A stretch of 64,000 bases of DNA from Pantoea eucalypti (GCF_009646115.1 NZ_CP045720.1:434001-498000); one strand, 5' to 3'; positions 44,838 through 58,518 are shown, counted from the first letter of the stretch. Notes: generated by a model from the letters alone, not told the origin. A program made the numbers and translations.

Positions 44838-45656
44838 ATGGATCAATTCGCCGTTTTCGGTAATCCCATCAGCCACAGTAAATCACCGCTGATCCATCAG
44901 GCTTTCGCTGAGCAGACGGGTATTGAACATCGCTATGGTCGCATCTGCGCCCCGATTGATGGTTTTCCCCAGGCGCTCTCTGCCTTTTTTGAACAGGGAG
45001 GTCGTGGTGCCAATGTGACGTTGCCTTTTAAACAGCAGGCATGGGAGTTTGCCGATCAGCTGAGTGAACGTGCAGCCCTGTCCGGCGCGGTAAACACGGT
45101 GAAAAAACTCAGTGATGGTCAGATCCTGGGGGACAACACGGATGGCATTGGCCTGTTAAGTGACCTTGAGCGGCTTAAGATGATCAACGCTGGCGACAAT
45201 GTATTGCTGGTGGGCGCGGGCGGGGCTGCTCGCGGCGTCATTCTGCCATTGCTTTCAGCGGGCGTGACACTGACCGTCGTCAATCGTACAGCTGCACGCG
45301 CTGAAGAGCTGGCGACGCTGTTTGGAGAGAATGGGCCTATCCGGGCATGTCGTTTTGAACAGCTGACGGGTCAGCACTTCGATCTGATCGTTAATGCCAC
45401 TTCAAGCGGTGTGAATGGAGAAACGCCTCCTTTACCTTCTGACGTGATCCATTCCGGCGTGCAGTGCTATGACATGTTTTACCAAAGCGGGCTGACGCCT
45501 TTCCTGCGCTGGTGTCAGGGGCATGGCACGAATCATCTGGCAGATGGTTTGGGTATGCTGGTGGGGCAGGCTGCTCATGCCTTCTATATATGGCACGGAG
45601 TAATGCCAGACATTGCTCCGGTCATTGCTCAGCTTAAGCAGGCCATGCAGTCGTGA
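44838..45656 (+). CDS. aroE: shikimate dehydrogenase
   Basis: NADP-dependent reduction of 3-dehydroshikimate in aromatic amino-acid synthesis. 272 aa. Shikimate-binding [14 protein letters not shown], the catalytic lysine in NVTLPFKQ, the NADP motif [14 protein letters not shown] and [10 protein letters not shown] are intact. Overlaps yrdB by 4 nt. A second gene of this pathway, aroQ, is near the window's end. Confidence 0.97.
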   Translation: MDQFAVFGNPISHSKSPLIHQAFAEQTGIEHRYGRICAPIDGFPQALSAFFEQGGRGANVTLPFKQQAWEFADQLSERAALSGAVNTVKKLSDGQILGDNTDGIGLLSDLERLKMINAGDNVLLVGAGGAARGVILPLLSAGVTLTVVNRTAARAEELATLFGENGPIRACRFEQLTGQHFDLIVNATSSGVNGETPPLPSDVIHSGVQCYDMFYQSGLTPFLRWCQGHGTNHLADGLGMLVGQAAHAFYIWHGVMPDIAPVIAQLKQAMQS

Positions 45657-45910
45657 ATCAGGCGATACAGTTCCCTGATGATGAAGCCTATGATGCTGAA
45701 CTCAAGGCGGTTTGTTTCCCGGTACTGGTCAACGGCATGCGGCTGAACTGTGCAATCAGCTGTGAGTCGTTGATATCACGTTTTGGTGAAGGAGAGGCGA
45801 TGGCGCTGTTTCAGCACCATCGCTGGGATCTGGAGGATGAGGCGGAAGAGGCTATCCGTCAGGATAACGTTGATGCTCAGGGCTGGGTCTGGTTAGCGTC
45901 AGCCAGGTAA
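45653..45910 (+). CDS. yrdB: DUF1488-family protein YrdB
   Basis: Conserved 85-aa protein of unknown function. [13 protein letters not shown] start and the [19 protein letters not shown] region are typical. Overlaps aroE by 4 nt at its start and converges on yrdA with a 34-nt overlap at its end. Confidence 0.92.
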   Translation: MNQAIQFPDDEAYDAELKAVCFPVLVNGMRLNCAISCESLISRFGEGEAMALFQHHRWDLEDEAEEAIRQDNVDAQGWVWLASAR

Positions 45911-46431
45911 TCATCTTTCCAGCCCACATAGTTGTTAGCGGAATAGCGTAACCCTTCTTTTTCGCTGTCATTAAGCGGCCTGATTTGCTTCACCGGACTC
46001 CCCAGATAGAGATAGCCACTCTCCAGTCTTTTACCTGGCGGCACCAGACTGCCGGCACCAATCATCACCTCATCTTCTACTATTACGCCATCAAGCAAAA
46101 TCGATCCCATTCCGACCAGCACGCGATCGCCAATGGTACAGCCGTGCAGCATCGCTTTATGGCCGACCGTGACCTCCTCGCCAATAATAAGAGGGAAGCC
46201 TTGCGGATTGGCGGCAGATTTATGCGTAACGTGCAGAACACTGCCGTCCTGCACATTGGTTCGGGCACCGATCCGGACCTGATTCACGTCACCCCTGATC
46301 GCAACAAGCGGCCAGATGCTGACGTCATCCTCCATAATCACATCACCAACGACAACACTGCTTGAATCGACCATAACGCGCTGGCCAGTTTGCGGGAAAA
46401 GATCTTTATAGGGGCGTAGGGCGGAAGTCAT
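45877..46431 (-). CDS. yrdA: gamma-carbonic-anhydrase-like protein YrdA
   Basis: Left-handed beta-helix protein of the gamma-carbonic anhydrase family; catalytic activity is unproven for the enterobacterial member. 184 aa from ATG 46431 (adjacent ATG at 46434; GGAG upstream). Hexapeptide repeats run from DDVSIWPLVAIRGD through VTVGHKAMLHGCTIGDRVLVGMGS, with metal-site histidines in LHVTHKS and GHKAMLHGC. E. coli length is identical. Confidence 0.95.
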   Translation of the reverse strand: MTSALRPYKDLFPQTGQRVMVDSSSVVVGDVIMEDDVSIWPLVAIRGDVNQVRIGARTNVQDGSVLHVTHKSAANPQGFPLIIGEEVTVGHKAMLHGCTIGDRVLVGMGSILLDGVIVEDEVMIGAGSLVPPGKRLESGYLYLGSPVKQIRPLNDSEKEGLRYSANNYVGWKDDYLADANQTQP

Positions 46432-46570
46432 CATGTTCTCCTTTGTTCTGTTTTCACTGCAGCCTGATGCGATTTTACACAGCTGACAAGCCAATTCTGA
46501 CCCGGATCGCTGGTGATCTCATCAATCTGGATCATTTATAACCGTTCAGATAAAAGATCCAAAAAAAGGG

Positions 46571-46598
46571 TTGTGCTCTGAAACGGGATCCCTATAAT
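46571..46598 (+). promoter_or_regulatory. rRNA operon promoter P1
   Basis: -35 TTGTGC, 16-bp spacer, perfect -10 TATAAT and a GC-rich discriminator (GCGCCTCC), the hallmarks of an rrn P1 under ppGpp/DksA control. An A-rich stretch immediately upstream (46559-46567) could be an UP element. Confidence 0.9.
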
Positions 46599-46689
46599 GC
46601 GCCTCCATCGACACGGCAAACCGGCAACGGAAAACGGGTCAGCAGGCACAGGAGACTGCGCCGCCGGAGAAAAACTTCTGAAATAGAGG

Positions 46690-46717
46690 TTGACTCTGCA
46701 GGAGGAAAGCGTAATAT
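46690..46717 (+). promoter_or_regulatory. rRNA operon promoter P2
   Basis: -35 TTGACT, 16-bp spacer, -10 TAATAT, then ACGCCACC. About 120 nt after P1, the usual distance. Confidence 0.85.
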
Positions 46718-46756
46718 ACGCCACCTCGCGACAGGACGCTAACGCACTGTTCGCAC

Positions 46757-46768
46757 TGCTCTTTAACA
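46757..46768 (+). promoter_or_regulatory. rrn leader boxA antitermination site
   Basis: TGCTCTTTAACA matches the E. coli boxA exactly. It recruits NusB/S10 to prevent premature termination in the rRNA transcript. The rest of 46432-46922 is leader with no gene. Confidence 0.9.
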
Positions 46769-46922
46769 ATTTATCAGACAATCTGTGTGGGCACTCGCAG
46801 GATTGATATCAGCGTCTCCGGACGTAAAAAAATATCAAAGCCTCACGAGTGAACACATAATGAAATTCATTATGACGTTTTACAGATGAGCACCGCTTAA
46901 CTTGTTTAAGCAAATCAAACTT

Positions 46923-48464
<1,542 letters not shown>

Positions 48465-48552
48465 CCTGAAGATACCTTCCCGCGCAGTGTCCACACAGAT
48501 TGTCTGATAAAAAGTAATGAGCAGGACGGCTGCGAAGTCGTGACACTATCGT

Positions 48553-48627
48553 GTCCCCTTCGTCTAGCGGTTAGGACTCCGCCCTTTCACGGCGGCAACA
48601 GGGGTTCGAATCCCCTAGGGGACGCCA
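48553..48627 (+). tRNA. tRNA-Glu (anticodon TTC)
   Basis: 75 nt with encoded CCA; GTCCCCTTCGTCTAG start, CCCTTTCACGG anticodon arm with TTC, GGTTCGAATCC T-arm. It is the only spacer tRNA here, whereas the syntenic E. coli rrnD carries Ile and Ala tRNAs. Confidence 0.97.
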
Positions 48628-48715
48628 CCTGCTTGGTGACAGGTGAAAGGTGTCTCCATACAGTATCTCAAAACCGTTCTGGTTGCGTAAGCAGCCGTGG
48701 CGCGTTTGAGATATT

Positions 48716-48727
48716 TGCTCTTTAACA
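48716..48727 (+). promoter_or_regulatory. spacer boxA before 23S rRNA
   Basis: A second exact TGCTCTTTAACA, 130 nt before 23S, as in other rrn operons. Confidence 0.85.
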
Positions 48728-48857
48728 ATCCGGAACAAGCTGAAAATTGAAACGACGTGTCGTTTTCATTCTCCGTAATAAGAATGAAAAATGCGACACG
48801 TTCGAGTCTCTCAAATGCTTGCAGCTCGCAGCGTTGTAAAACGCCTGTGGGTTGTGA

Positions 48858-51765
<2,908 letters not shown>

Positions 51766-51963
51766 ACAACGCCAGAGGCGTTTTTGAGAGACATGATTTT
51801 CAGCCTGTTACCGGATAATAATTTGCGGAAACGAAAGATTTTGCGGCGTGACGAGGCGCAGAGCGAAGACATCAGCGGGAGCATACTGAAGTATGTGACC
51901 GGTGTGGCTGAGCGATGGCAACGCGGTCATGACGTAAAAGATTCGTTTCGTGCACAAAGAATT
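51766..51963 (+). other. long 23S-5S spacer with nested inverted repeats
   Basis: 198 nt, about twice the E. coli spacer. GAAACGAA (51828-51835) pairs with TTCGTTTC (51942-51949), and inside it CATAC (51882-51886) pairs with GTATG (51891-51895). The spacer RNA probably folds as one long imperfect stem. No gene is seen. Confidence 0.6.
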
Positions 51964-52054
51964 TGCTCGGCGGCTTTAGCGCGGTGGTCCCACCTGACCC
52001 CATGCCGAACTCAGTGAAACGCCCCCCATGCGAGAGTAGGGAACTGCCAGGCAT
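51964..52054 (+). pseudogene. rrf: truncated 5S rRNA copy
   Basis: A 91-nt relative of the 120-nt 5S gene. Compared with the intact copy at 52175 it lacks three bases near 5S position 52 and 26 bases covering positions 64-89. The first bases are also changed (TGCTCGG for TGCCTGG), so the terminal stem no longer pairs fully with the unchanged 3' end. Loss of loop E and the 5' strands of helices IV and V would remove the L25 site and disturb those of L5 and L18. Probably non-functional, unless the sequence itself is in error here. Confidence 0.85.
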
Positions 52055-52066
52055 CAAATTTAGTGT

Positions 52067-52142
52067 GCTGATATGGCTCAGTTGGTAGAGCGCACCCTTG
52101 GTAAGGGTGAGGTCCCCAGTTCGACTCTGGGTATCAGCACCA
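52067..52142 (+). tRNA. tRNA-Thr (anticodon GGT)
   Basis: 76 nt with encoded CCA: GCTGATATGGCTCAG start, CCTTGGTAAGG anticodon arm, CAGTTCGACTCTG T-arm. It lies between the two 5S copies, the same place as thrV in E. coli rrnD. Confidence 0.97.
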
Positions 52143-52174
52143 GTTAAGACACGAGTTCGGTAAATAAAAGAATT

Positions 52175-52294
52175 TGCCTGGCGGCTGTAGCGCGGTGGTC
52201 CCACCTGACCCCATGCCGAACTCAGAAGTGAAACGCCGTAGCGCCGATGGTAGTGTGGGGTCTCCCCATGCGAGAGTAGGGAACTGCCAGGCAT
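52175..52294 (+). rRNA. rrf: 5S ribosomal RNA
   Basis: Complete 120-nt gene, TGCCTGGCGGC to GCCAGGCAT, both ends pairing in helix I. It is the only intact 5S of this operon. Confidence 0.97.
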
Positions 52295-52304
52295 CAAATA
52301 AGAG

Positions 52305-52333
52305 AGCCCTTCGCGTATGCGAAGGGCTTTTTT
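52305..52333 (+). terminator. rRNA operon terminator
   Basis: A 10-bp perfect stem AGCCCTTCGC / GCGAAGGGCT, 4-nt loop, and T-run, ten bases after the last 5S. Confidence 0.93.
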
Positions 52334-52410
52334 CGTTGTGGCAATCCACTTTCATTGTGGAAGTCCGCAATAAAACACCGTCATAGCAGTCCATCACTCT
52401 TCGCGTTTAT

Positions 52411-52446
52411 CATCAGTGCATCAGTGCATCAGTGCATCAGTGCATC
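52411..52446. repeat. 8-bp tandem repeat
   Basis: Four perfect copies of CATCAGTG followed by a partial CATC, between the rrn and yhdZ terminators. A simple-sequence repeat with no coding role visible. Confidence 0.9.
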
Positions 52447-52481
52447 CACGCAATGAGCGCATTCAGACAGTTTTCAGGCCA

Positions 52482-52507
52482 TAAAAAACCCGGCACCAGG
52501 CCGGGTT
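52482..52507 (-). terminator. terminator of the yhdWXYZ operon
   Basis: Read on the minus strand: stem AACCCGGC / GCCGGGTT with a 5-nt loop and TTTTTTAT, 21 nt past the yhdZ stop. It faces the rrn terminator. Confidence 0.85.
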
Positions 52508-52528
52508 GTAAGATCACTGAGCCAGTAA

Positions 52529-53290
52529 TCAGTGAATAACCTGCGATAAAAACGCCCGTGTGCGCTCCGATTTAGGGTTCGCAAAGAACTCCTGCGGTGG
52601 CGCAACTTCGACGATCTCACCCCGATCCATAAAGATCACCCGGTCAGCCACGGTGCGGGCAAAGCCCATCTCATGGGTGACGCACAGCATGGTCATCCCG
52701 TCTTCAGCCAGACCAATCATCGTATCCAGCACCTCTTTAACCATCTCAGGATCCAGTGCTGACGTTGGCTCATCAAACAGCATAATTTTAGGCTTCATAC
52801 AGAGTGAGCGGGCGATGGCGACACGTTGCTGCTGTCCACCAGAGAGCTGGCCTGGAAATTTATGCGCATGCTCGGCAATGCGCACGCGTTCCAGATAATG
52901 CATGGCCAGTTCATCTGCTTCCTTCTTAGGGATCTTTCTCACCCACGAAGGTGCCAGCGTACAGTTCTGCAATACGGTCAGGTGCGGGAAGAGGTTAAAG
53001 TGCTGAAATACCATGCCTACTTCGGTGCGCACGCGCTCAATGTTACGCACATCATCGTTGAGGTGGATACCGTCAACAACAATGCGACCCTGCTGATGCT
53101 CTTCCAGATGATTAATACAGCGGATCGTCGTCGATTTGCCGGAGCCGGAAGGCCCGCACAGCACGATGCGTTCACGGGGTTTGACCTGCAGGTTGATGTC
53201 TTTCAGTACGTGAAACTGCCCGTACCATTTATTCACGTTCTCAAGCGAAATCATCAACGCGTCGGAAGTGTGTGTCATAGAGTCAGTCAT
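52529..53290 (-). CDS. yhdZ: polar amino-acid ABC transporter, ATP-binding subunit
   Basis: Energises import of general L-amino acids (AapP-like). 253 aa: Walker [10 protein letters not shown] at 46-54, [14 protein letters not shown] signature, Walker [16 protein letters not shown] and the switch histidine in CVTHEMG. MSxT-rich N-terminus could start at any of three ATGs; the first gives the E. coli-like length. Last gene of yhdWXYZ, 8 nt after yhdY. Confidence 0.94.
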   Translation of the reverse strand: MTDSMTHTSDALMISLENVNKWYGQFHVLKDINLQVKPRERIVLCGPSGSGKSTTIRCINHLEEHQQGRIVVDGIHLNDDVRNIERVRTEVGMVFQHFNLFPHLTVLQNCTLAPSWVRKIPKKEADELAMHYLERVRIAEHAHKFPGQLSGGQQQRVAIARSLCMKPKIMLFDEPTSALDPEMVKEVLDTMIGLAEDGMTMLCVTHEMGFARTVADRVIFMDRGEIVEVAPPQEFFANPKSERTRAFLSQVIH

Positions 53291-53298
53291 GTAAAACC

Positions 53299-54399
53299 TC
53301 AGTGCGATGTACGCCCGGTGTGAAAGCGCTTTTCCAGATACTGGCTGTAGCGCGACATGCTAAAACAGAAAATCCAATAGACCAGTGCAGCAAAGACATA
53401 ACCTTCAGTCGACATCCCCAGCCAGGTCGGATCGACCGTTGCCTGCTGGACGCTGCTGAACAGATCGAAAAGACCAATGATGATGACCAGGCTGGTATCT
53501 TTAAACAGTGCAATAATGGTGTTAACCAGACCGGGAATGGTGAGTTTCAGCGCCTGCGGCAGAATCACCAGCATCTGCGTCTTCCAGTACCCCAGCGCCA
53601 GAGACTCGGCTGCTTCATACTGGCCTTTAGGCAGTGCCTGAAGACCACCGCGAACCACCTCGGCCACATAGGCGGACTGGAACAGAATGACGCCCACCAG
53701 TGCGCGCACCAGCTTGTCGATGTTAGTACCTTCAGACATAAACAGCGGCAGCATCACTGATGACATAAACAGCACCGTAATCAGCGGCACGCCACGCCAG
53801 AACTCAATAAAGATAATCGACAGCGTGCGGACCACCGGCATACGTGAACGACGGCTAAGCGCCAGCAAAATACCCAGCGGCAGCGCACCGGCAATACCGA
53901 CCGACGCGATAATCAACGTCAGCGTTAATCCTCCCCACTGACGTGTTTCGACACGCTCCAGCCCCAGATACCCGCCATACAGCAGGAACCAGACAATCAC
54001 CGGATAGATCACGGCCCATGCCGCAATGTAGCGTCCACGATACGGCAGGCTCTTCAGGAACATCGGCACAATCGACACCAGGCCGATCACCAGCGCCAGA
54101 TTAATACGCCAGCGCAACTCATGCGGATAAAGCCCATACATGAACTGGCCGAAACGCGCATGGATAAACACCCAGCAGGCTCCCTCTTTGGTGCAATCGG
54201 CGCGCGTGGTACCAATCCAGTTTGCCTGAAAGACCAGCCAGTTCAGCGCGGGCGGAATAACGTGCCAGATTACCCAGATGCAGAACAGCGTCAGTAACGT
54301 GTTAAACCAGCTGGAAAATAGATTTTTACGAGCCCAAAGCCAGGCGCGACTGACAGGCGTCGTCGGGACGGGGGGCGTTTCATGCGTAGTCACAGACAT
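53299..54399 (-). CDS. yhdY: polar amino-acid ABC transporter, permease
   Basis: HisM-type inner-membrane permease, AapM-like. 366 aa. A large N-terminal part with a periplasmic loop precedes the conserved transport domain with the EAA motif ([17 protein letters not shown] in part). Forms a heterodimer with YhdX. The operon order W-X-Y-Z matches E. coli. Confidence 0.93.
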   Translation of the reverse strand: MSVTTHETPPVPTTPVSRAWLWARKNLFSSWFNTLLTLFCIWVIWHVIPPALNWLVFQANWIGTTRADCTKEGACWVFIHARFGQFMYGLYPHELRWRINLALVIGLVSIVPMFLKSLPYRGRYIAAWAVIYPVIVWFLLYGGYLGLERVETRQWGGLTLTLIIASVGIAGALPLGILLALSRRSRMPVVRTLSIIFIEFWRGVPLITVLFMSSVMLPLFMSEGTNIDKLVRALVGVILFQSAYVAEVVRGGLQALPKGQYEAAESLALGYWKTQMLVILPQALKLTIPGLVNTIIALFKDTSLVIIIGLFDLFSSVQQATVDPTWLGMSTEGYVFAALVYWIFCFSMSRYSQYLEKRFHTGRTSH

Positions 54400-54414
54400 A
54401 GTTATCCCGTTCTC

Positions 54415-55593
54415 TTAACGCTCAACCAGCGCAATTTTGCGGTTATAGAAGTTCATAAGCATCGATATCAGCAGACTGATAATCAGGTAAACGCCCATCG
54501 TGATAGCGATCGTCTCAATGGCCTGACCAGTCTGATTGAGCACCGATCCGGCAAACAGCGACACCATATCGGGATAACCGATAGCGGCGGCGAGTGAGGA
54601 GTTCTTTACGATGTTCAGATACTGGCTGGTCAGCGGCGGAATAATGACGCGCATGGCCTGAGGGATGATGACCTGGCGCAGCGTTACCGGACTCGGCAGA
54701 CCCAGCGACCGGGCGGCTTCATGCTGCCCATGCGGCACAGACTGAATTCCTGAGCGGATCACTTCAGCGATAAACGACGAGGTATAGATCGACAGTGCCA
54801 GCGTCAGTGCCGCCAGCTCCGGTATCATCACCGAGCCGCCGCGGAAATTGAATCCACGCAGTTGCGGCACATCCCAGTGCATCGCTGCGCCAAACCCAAG
54901 ATGCGCAAGCAAAGGAAAGAGAATCAGCATTCCAACGGCTGCGGGCCAGGTGCGACGTAACTCACCGGTTTTTAACTGGTGCTGGCGGTTAAAGCGGTAC
55001 AGAGCATAGCTCACCGCTACCGCCAGAAGCAGTGCGATAACAAACGGCCAGCTGCCAGGTGCATAGGTCGGCCACGGCACATAAAGTCCGCGATTACTGA
55101 CATACGCCAGATCAAACGCATTCAGCGCCTGGCGTGGGCCTGGCAGATTGCGTAAAACCGCGAAGTACCAGAAGAAAATCTGAAGCAAAGGCGGGATATT
55201 ACGGAAAGTTTCAATATAGATATTTGAGAGCTTCCGCAGCAGCCAGTTGTCAGACAGGCGGGCAAGACCGACCGCGAATCCGAGAATCGACGCAAAAACA
55301 ATACAGAGCGCAGAGACCAGCAGCGTGTTGGTTAATCCAACCAGAAACACGCGCGCGTAGGTATCTCCCTCCGTGTACTCAATAAGATGCTGAACGATGC
55401 CGAAACCGGCAGTGCGTTCAAGAAATCCAAACCCCGATGTAATGCCGCGATTGTCCAGGTTAATAATGGTGTTATGCACCAGATAACCCACCACACCAAG
55501 CACCGCGACGACGGCGATGAGCTGATAAATCCAGGCGCGAACCGTGGGATTACCAAATGAAAAATCCCTTTTCACGGTTGGGCGTTGTGACAT
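54415..55593 (-). CDS. yhdX: polar amino-acid ABC transporter, permease
   Basis: Second HisM-type permease, AapQ-like. 392 aa with about eight membrane segments. The EAA loop (QHEAARSLGLPSPVTLRQV) lies near residue 300. Partner of YhdY; 67 nt separate it from yhdW. Confidence 0.93.
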   Translation of the reverse strand: MSQRPTVKRDFSFGNPTVRAWIYQLIAVVAVLGVVGYLVHNTIINLDNRGITSGFGFLERTAGFGIVQHLIEYTEGDTYARVFLVGLTNTLLVSALCIVFASILGFAVGLARLSDNWLLRKLSNIYIETFRNIPPLLQIFFWYFAVLRNLPGPRQALNAFDLAYVSNRGLYVPWPTYAPGSWPFVIALLLAVAVSYALYRFNRQHQLKTGELRRTWPAAVGMLILFPLLAHLGFGAAMHWDVPQLRGFNFRGGSVMIPELAALTLALSIYTSSFIAEVIRSGIQSVPHGQHEAARSLGLPSPVTLRQVIIPQAMRVIIPPLTSQYLNIVKNSSLAAAIGYPDMVSLFAGSVLNQTGQAIETIAITMGVYLIISLLISMLMNFYNRKIALVER

Positions 55594-55660
55594 GTTGAAA
55601 CCTCAATACGAGAGCTGGGGCAGGGCACCGCAGAATACGGTGCCCGATTGGTGAGGTCTG

Positions 55661-56686
55661 TTAACGTACCGGTGGTGCGTACTGGATACCGCCCTGATTC
55701 CACAACGCATTCTGGCCACGTGCGATCTTCAGTGCGCTATCTTTACCGACGTTACGATCGAAGCTTTCCTGGTAGTTACCTACCTGCTTAACGATGTTGT
55801 AGGCCCACTTATTATCCAGCTTCAGATCTTTACCAAAATCACCTTCGGCGCCCAGGAAGTGTGCCATGTCTGGTGTCGTTGGTTTGGCTGTCATCTGGTC
55901 GACGTTTTTCGAGTTAATACCCATCTCTTCCGCATTCAGCATGGCATAGAGCGACCATTTGACGATGGTGAACCAGTCATCATCACCACGACGTACCAAT
56001 GGCCCCAGCGGCTCTTTGGAGATCACTTCTGGCAGAACAATAAAGTCGTCAGGCTTGCCGAGCTTAATGCGTAAGGCGTAAAGCTGAGACTGGTCAGATG
56101 CCAGCGTATCGCAGCGTCCACTATCCAGTGCTTTCGCAGATTCATCAGAGCGGTCAAAGGTCACTGGCGTATATTGCATTTTGTTGGCTTTAAAATAGTC
56201 CGCCACGTTCAGCTCGGTATCGGTACCTGACTGAATACAGACCGTCGCGCCATCCAGCTCTTTCGCACTTTTCAGGCCGGCTTTCTTGTGAGTCAGGAAG
56301 CCGATACCGTCATAATAGTTCACGCCCGCAAACAGAAAGCCCATGCCGCCATCGCGCGATGAAGTCCAGGTGGTATTGCGTGAGAGCACATCCACTTCGC
56401 CTGACTGCAGCGCGGTGAAGCGCTCTTTCGCAGTCAGCGGGGTATATTTCACTTTGGTCGCATCGCCAAACACAGCGGCAGCCGTCGCACGACACACATC
56501 TACATCGATACCGGTAAACTTGCCACCCGCATCTGCGTAGGAGAAGCCCGGCAGGCCGTCACTGATACCACATTGAACAAAACCTTTTTTCTTTATCGCA
56601 TCCAGAGTGGTGCCTGCGTGTGCTTGCTGAGCAAGGCCAACCAGTGAGGCGGCGGCGATCAGCGTAGAGAGCATCATCTTTTTCAT
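55661..56686 (-). CDS. yhdW: polar amino-acid ABC transporter, periplasmic binding protein
   Basis: Captures L-amino acids in the periplasm (AapJ-like). 341 aa with a signal peptide (MKKMMLSTLIAAASLVGL, cleavage after AHA near 24) and the SBP_bac_3 fold: GKFTGIDVDVCRA, VLSRNTTWTSSRD and CIQSGTDTELNVADYF motifs. AGGA precedes the ATG. First gene of its operon; a sigma-54-type promoter lies about 90 nt upstream, fitting nitrogen control. Confidence 0.94.
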   Translation of the reverse strand: MKKMMLSTLIAAASLVGLAQQAHAGTTLDAIKKKGFVQCGISDGLPGFSYADAGGKFTGIDVDVCRATAAAVFGDATKVKYTPLTAKERFTALQSGEVDVLSRNTTWTSSRDGGMGFLFAGVNYYDGIGFLTHKKAGLKSAKELDGATVCIQSGTDTELNVADYFKANKMQYTPVTFDRSDESAKALDSGRCDTLASDQSQLYALRIKLGKPDDFIVLPEVISKEPLGPLVRRGDDDWFTIVKWSLYAMLNAEEMGINSKNVDQMTAKPTTPDMAHFLGAEGDFGKDLKLDNKWAYNIVKQVGNYQESFDRNVGKDSALKIARGQNALWNQGGIQYAPPVR

Positions 56687-56724
56687 AAAGCATCCTGTGT
56701 GGCGGGATCATGTTGTTATGTTTG

Positions 56725-56747
56725 CGCACTTTAATGTGCGTTTTTTT
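56725..56747. other. inverted repeat in the yhdW leader
   Basis: CGCAC (56725-56729) and GTGCG (56736-56740) followed on the plus strand by seven T. It lies in the expected yhdW 5' leader on the minus strand. Read on the plus strand it looks like a terminator, though no plus-strand gene precedes it. Confidence 0.4.
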
Positions 56748-56778
56748 CCTGTCTATGGCGGTCAGCCATCCACGACTC

Positions 56779-56794
56779 TGCAAAGCTGATGCCA
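56779..56794 (-). promoter_or_regulatory. sigma-54-type promoter of yhdWXYZ
   Basis: On the minus strand TGGCAT, five bases and TTGCA: the GG and GC doublets are exactly 10 bp apart as sigma-54 requires, with one mismatch to TGGCAC-N5-TTGCA. Transcription would start near 56767, about 80 nt before the ATG. A possible NtrC half-site pair lies upstream at 56868-56890. Confidence 0.65.
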
Positions 56795-57183
56795 GTTTTG
56801 CAGAATCCTGAATTCATATGAAAGAACGGTTAATATTCGGAAGTACTTAGAAAGTTTCGCTAATATGGCGCACCAAAAGGAAGCAATGCGAGTCGACTCG
56901 ATCACAATTAGTGCAAATAGTTTCACTATATGGGAGCAGTGTGAGCAATCGCTCATGCATATATGTACGAAGGGATGGTATTGCTTTTTAATGCTTAGAA
57001 AGTCACATCCCCAGCACTGGCAGGGGGTTTGGGCTGGGTGATTTTCAGAAGAGAGATTAAGTCAAATCAGCACAAGCAAAAGCGAGAAGGTGAAATATCA
57101 CGCCAGCAATTGCAACTATAGTTACCATATTACCCGCAAATGTTTCACTGGTCTGGCGATGAATTTGTGTGAACAGGCATAAA
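56795..57183. other. gene-free AT-rich region between yhdW and fis
   Basis: About 390 nt with no credible gene on either strand. It contains a candidate NtrC site (GCGCACC ... GCAATGCG, 56868-56890). In E. coli the space between yhdW and fis holds acrEF, yhdJ and others; none is here. Confidence 0.6.
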
Positions 57184-57210
57184 TAAAAACGCCAGCCCGA
57201 AGGCTGGCGT
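57184..57210 (-). terminator. terminator of dusB-fis
   Basis: Read on the minus strand: stem ACGCCAGCC / GGCTGGCGT with a 4-nt loop and TTTTTATTT, about 22 nt past fis. Confidence 0.9.
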
Positions 57211-57232
57211 GATTAACAGACAGAACTAAAAA

Positions 57233-57529
57233 TCAGTTCATGCCGTATTTTTTCAATTTCTTACGCAGCGTACCGCGGTTGATACCCATCATCAGGGCAG
57301 CACGGGTCTGGTTGCCACGGGTATACTGCATCACCATGTCCAACAGAGGCTGCTCGACTTCAGCCAAAACCAGCTCATACAGGTCGCTCACATCCTGACC
57401 ATTCAGTTGAGCAAAATAGTTCTTCAGTGCCTGTTTAACCGAATCACGCAAAGGTTTTTGAGTTACCTGATCCTGTGAGTTAACGGTAGAAACGGTCAGT
57501 ACGTCAGAATTTACGCGTTGTTCGAACAT
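57233..57529 (-). CDS. fis: DNA-binding protein Fis
   Basis: Nucleoid protein that bends DNA, activates rrn P1 promoters and aids site-specific recombination. 98 aa, the invariant enterobacterial length. The C-terminal helix-turn-helix ([19 protein letters not shown] within 74-92) and the N-terminal activation arm are intact. Co-transcribed with dusB from a stringently controlled promoter. An rRNA operon it would activate lies 9 kb away. Confidence 0.98.
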   Translation of the reverse strand: MFEQRVNSDVLTVSTVNSQDQVTQKPLRDSVKQALKNYFAQLNGQDVSDLYELVLAEVEQPLLDMVMQYTRGNQTRAALMMGINRGTLRKKLKKYGMN

Positions 57530-57552
57530 AGTTCTTTCAGCTCTTTATTTCG

Positions 57553-58518
57553 TTACGCAAGATTTTCGAAGTATGCCTCCAACGCCTCCAGCTGTTCGCT
57601 GGCATCCTCAATGGCGTTGAATGTGCGCCGAAACTGGTCATTCGGGGCGTGCTCCTGCAGGTACCAGGAGACGTGCTTTCGCGCTATACGGTATCCCTTG
57701 CCTGAACCGTAAAAGTCGTGCAGCTCACGTATATGCGAAACAAGCAAGCGCTTGACCTCTGCCATTGGCAGCGGGGCAAGCAACTCCCCAGTGTCCAGAT
57801 AATGCTGGATTTCCCGGAAGATCCACGGTCTTCCCTGAGCAGCGCGTCCTATCATCAGAGCATCGGCCCCTGTATAGTCGAGCACCGCTCTGGCTTTATG
57901 CGGGTCAGTTATGTCTCCATTCGCGATAATCGGAATGGAGACACTCTGCTTAACTGTCCGAATGCTGTCATATTCAGCTTCTCCGTTGAACAGGCAGGCA
58001 CGAGTGCGACCATGTATCGTCAGAGCCTGTATACCGCAGCGTTCAGCCAATTGGGCAATCGCGACACAGTTCCTGTTTTCAGGATCCCAGCCAGTACGAA
58101 TTTTCAGCGTAACCGGCACATTCACTGCATTAACCACTGCGGAGAGGATAGACTCCACCACGGTGGGATATTGCAGCAAGGCTGAACCCGCCATTTTGCG
58201 GTTAACCTTCTTGGCAGGGCATCCCATATTAATGTCGATGACCTGTGCACCAGCCTCAACATTAATGCGTGCAGCTTGCGCCATTTCACTGGGATCGCAA
58301 CCGGCAATTTGCACGGCGCGAATGCCTGGCTCATCACTGTGAACCATGCGTAATCGGGATTTGTCGCTAGCCCACACTTCCGGGTTAGAAGACAACATCT
58401 CAGAAACTGCCATACCTGCACCCATTTCGTGACACAGCGCCCTGAACGGCCTGTCGGTAATACCGGCCATCGGTGCTGCAATCAGTCGATTTCTCAGCTG
58501 GAGGTTTCCAATACGCAT
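57553..58518 (-). CDS. dusB: tRNA-dihydrouridine synthase B
   Basis: FMN enzyme that reduces uridine 17 in tRNA. 321 aa from ATG 58518 ([12 protein letters not shown]), equal to E. coli; a frame extending to 58602 runs back through the promoter and is rejected. [12 protein letters not shown] at the start, catalytic C100 in [10 protein letters not shown], and GRAAQGRPW are intact. 23 nt before fis. Confidence 0.97.
   Translation of the reverse strand: MRIGNLQLRNRLIAAPMAGITDRPFRALCHEMGAGMAVSEMLSSNPEVWASDKSRLRMVHSDEPGIRAVQIAGCDPSEMAQAARINVEAGAQVIDINMGCPAKKVNRKMAGSALLQYPTVVESILSAVVNAVNVPVTLKIRTGWDPENRNCVAIAQLAERCGIQALTIHGRTRACLFNGEAEYDSIRTVKQSVSIPIIANGDITDPHKARAVLDYTGADALMIGRAAQGRPWIFREIQHYLDTGELLAPLPMAEVKRLLVSHIRELHDFYGSGKGYRIARKHVSWYLQEHAPNDQFRRTFNAIEDASEQLEALEAYFENLA

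Noticed and set aside
52411..52446. CRISPR-like short repeats
   Set aside because: Units of 8 bp are directly adjacent with no spacers; no cas genes in the window.
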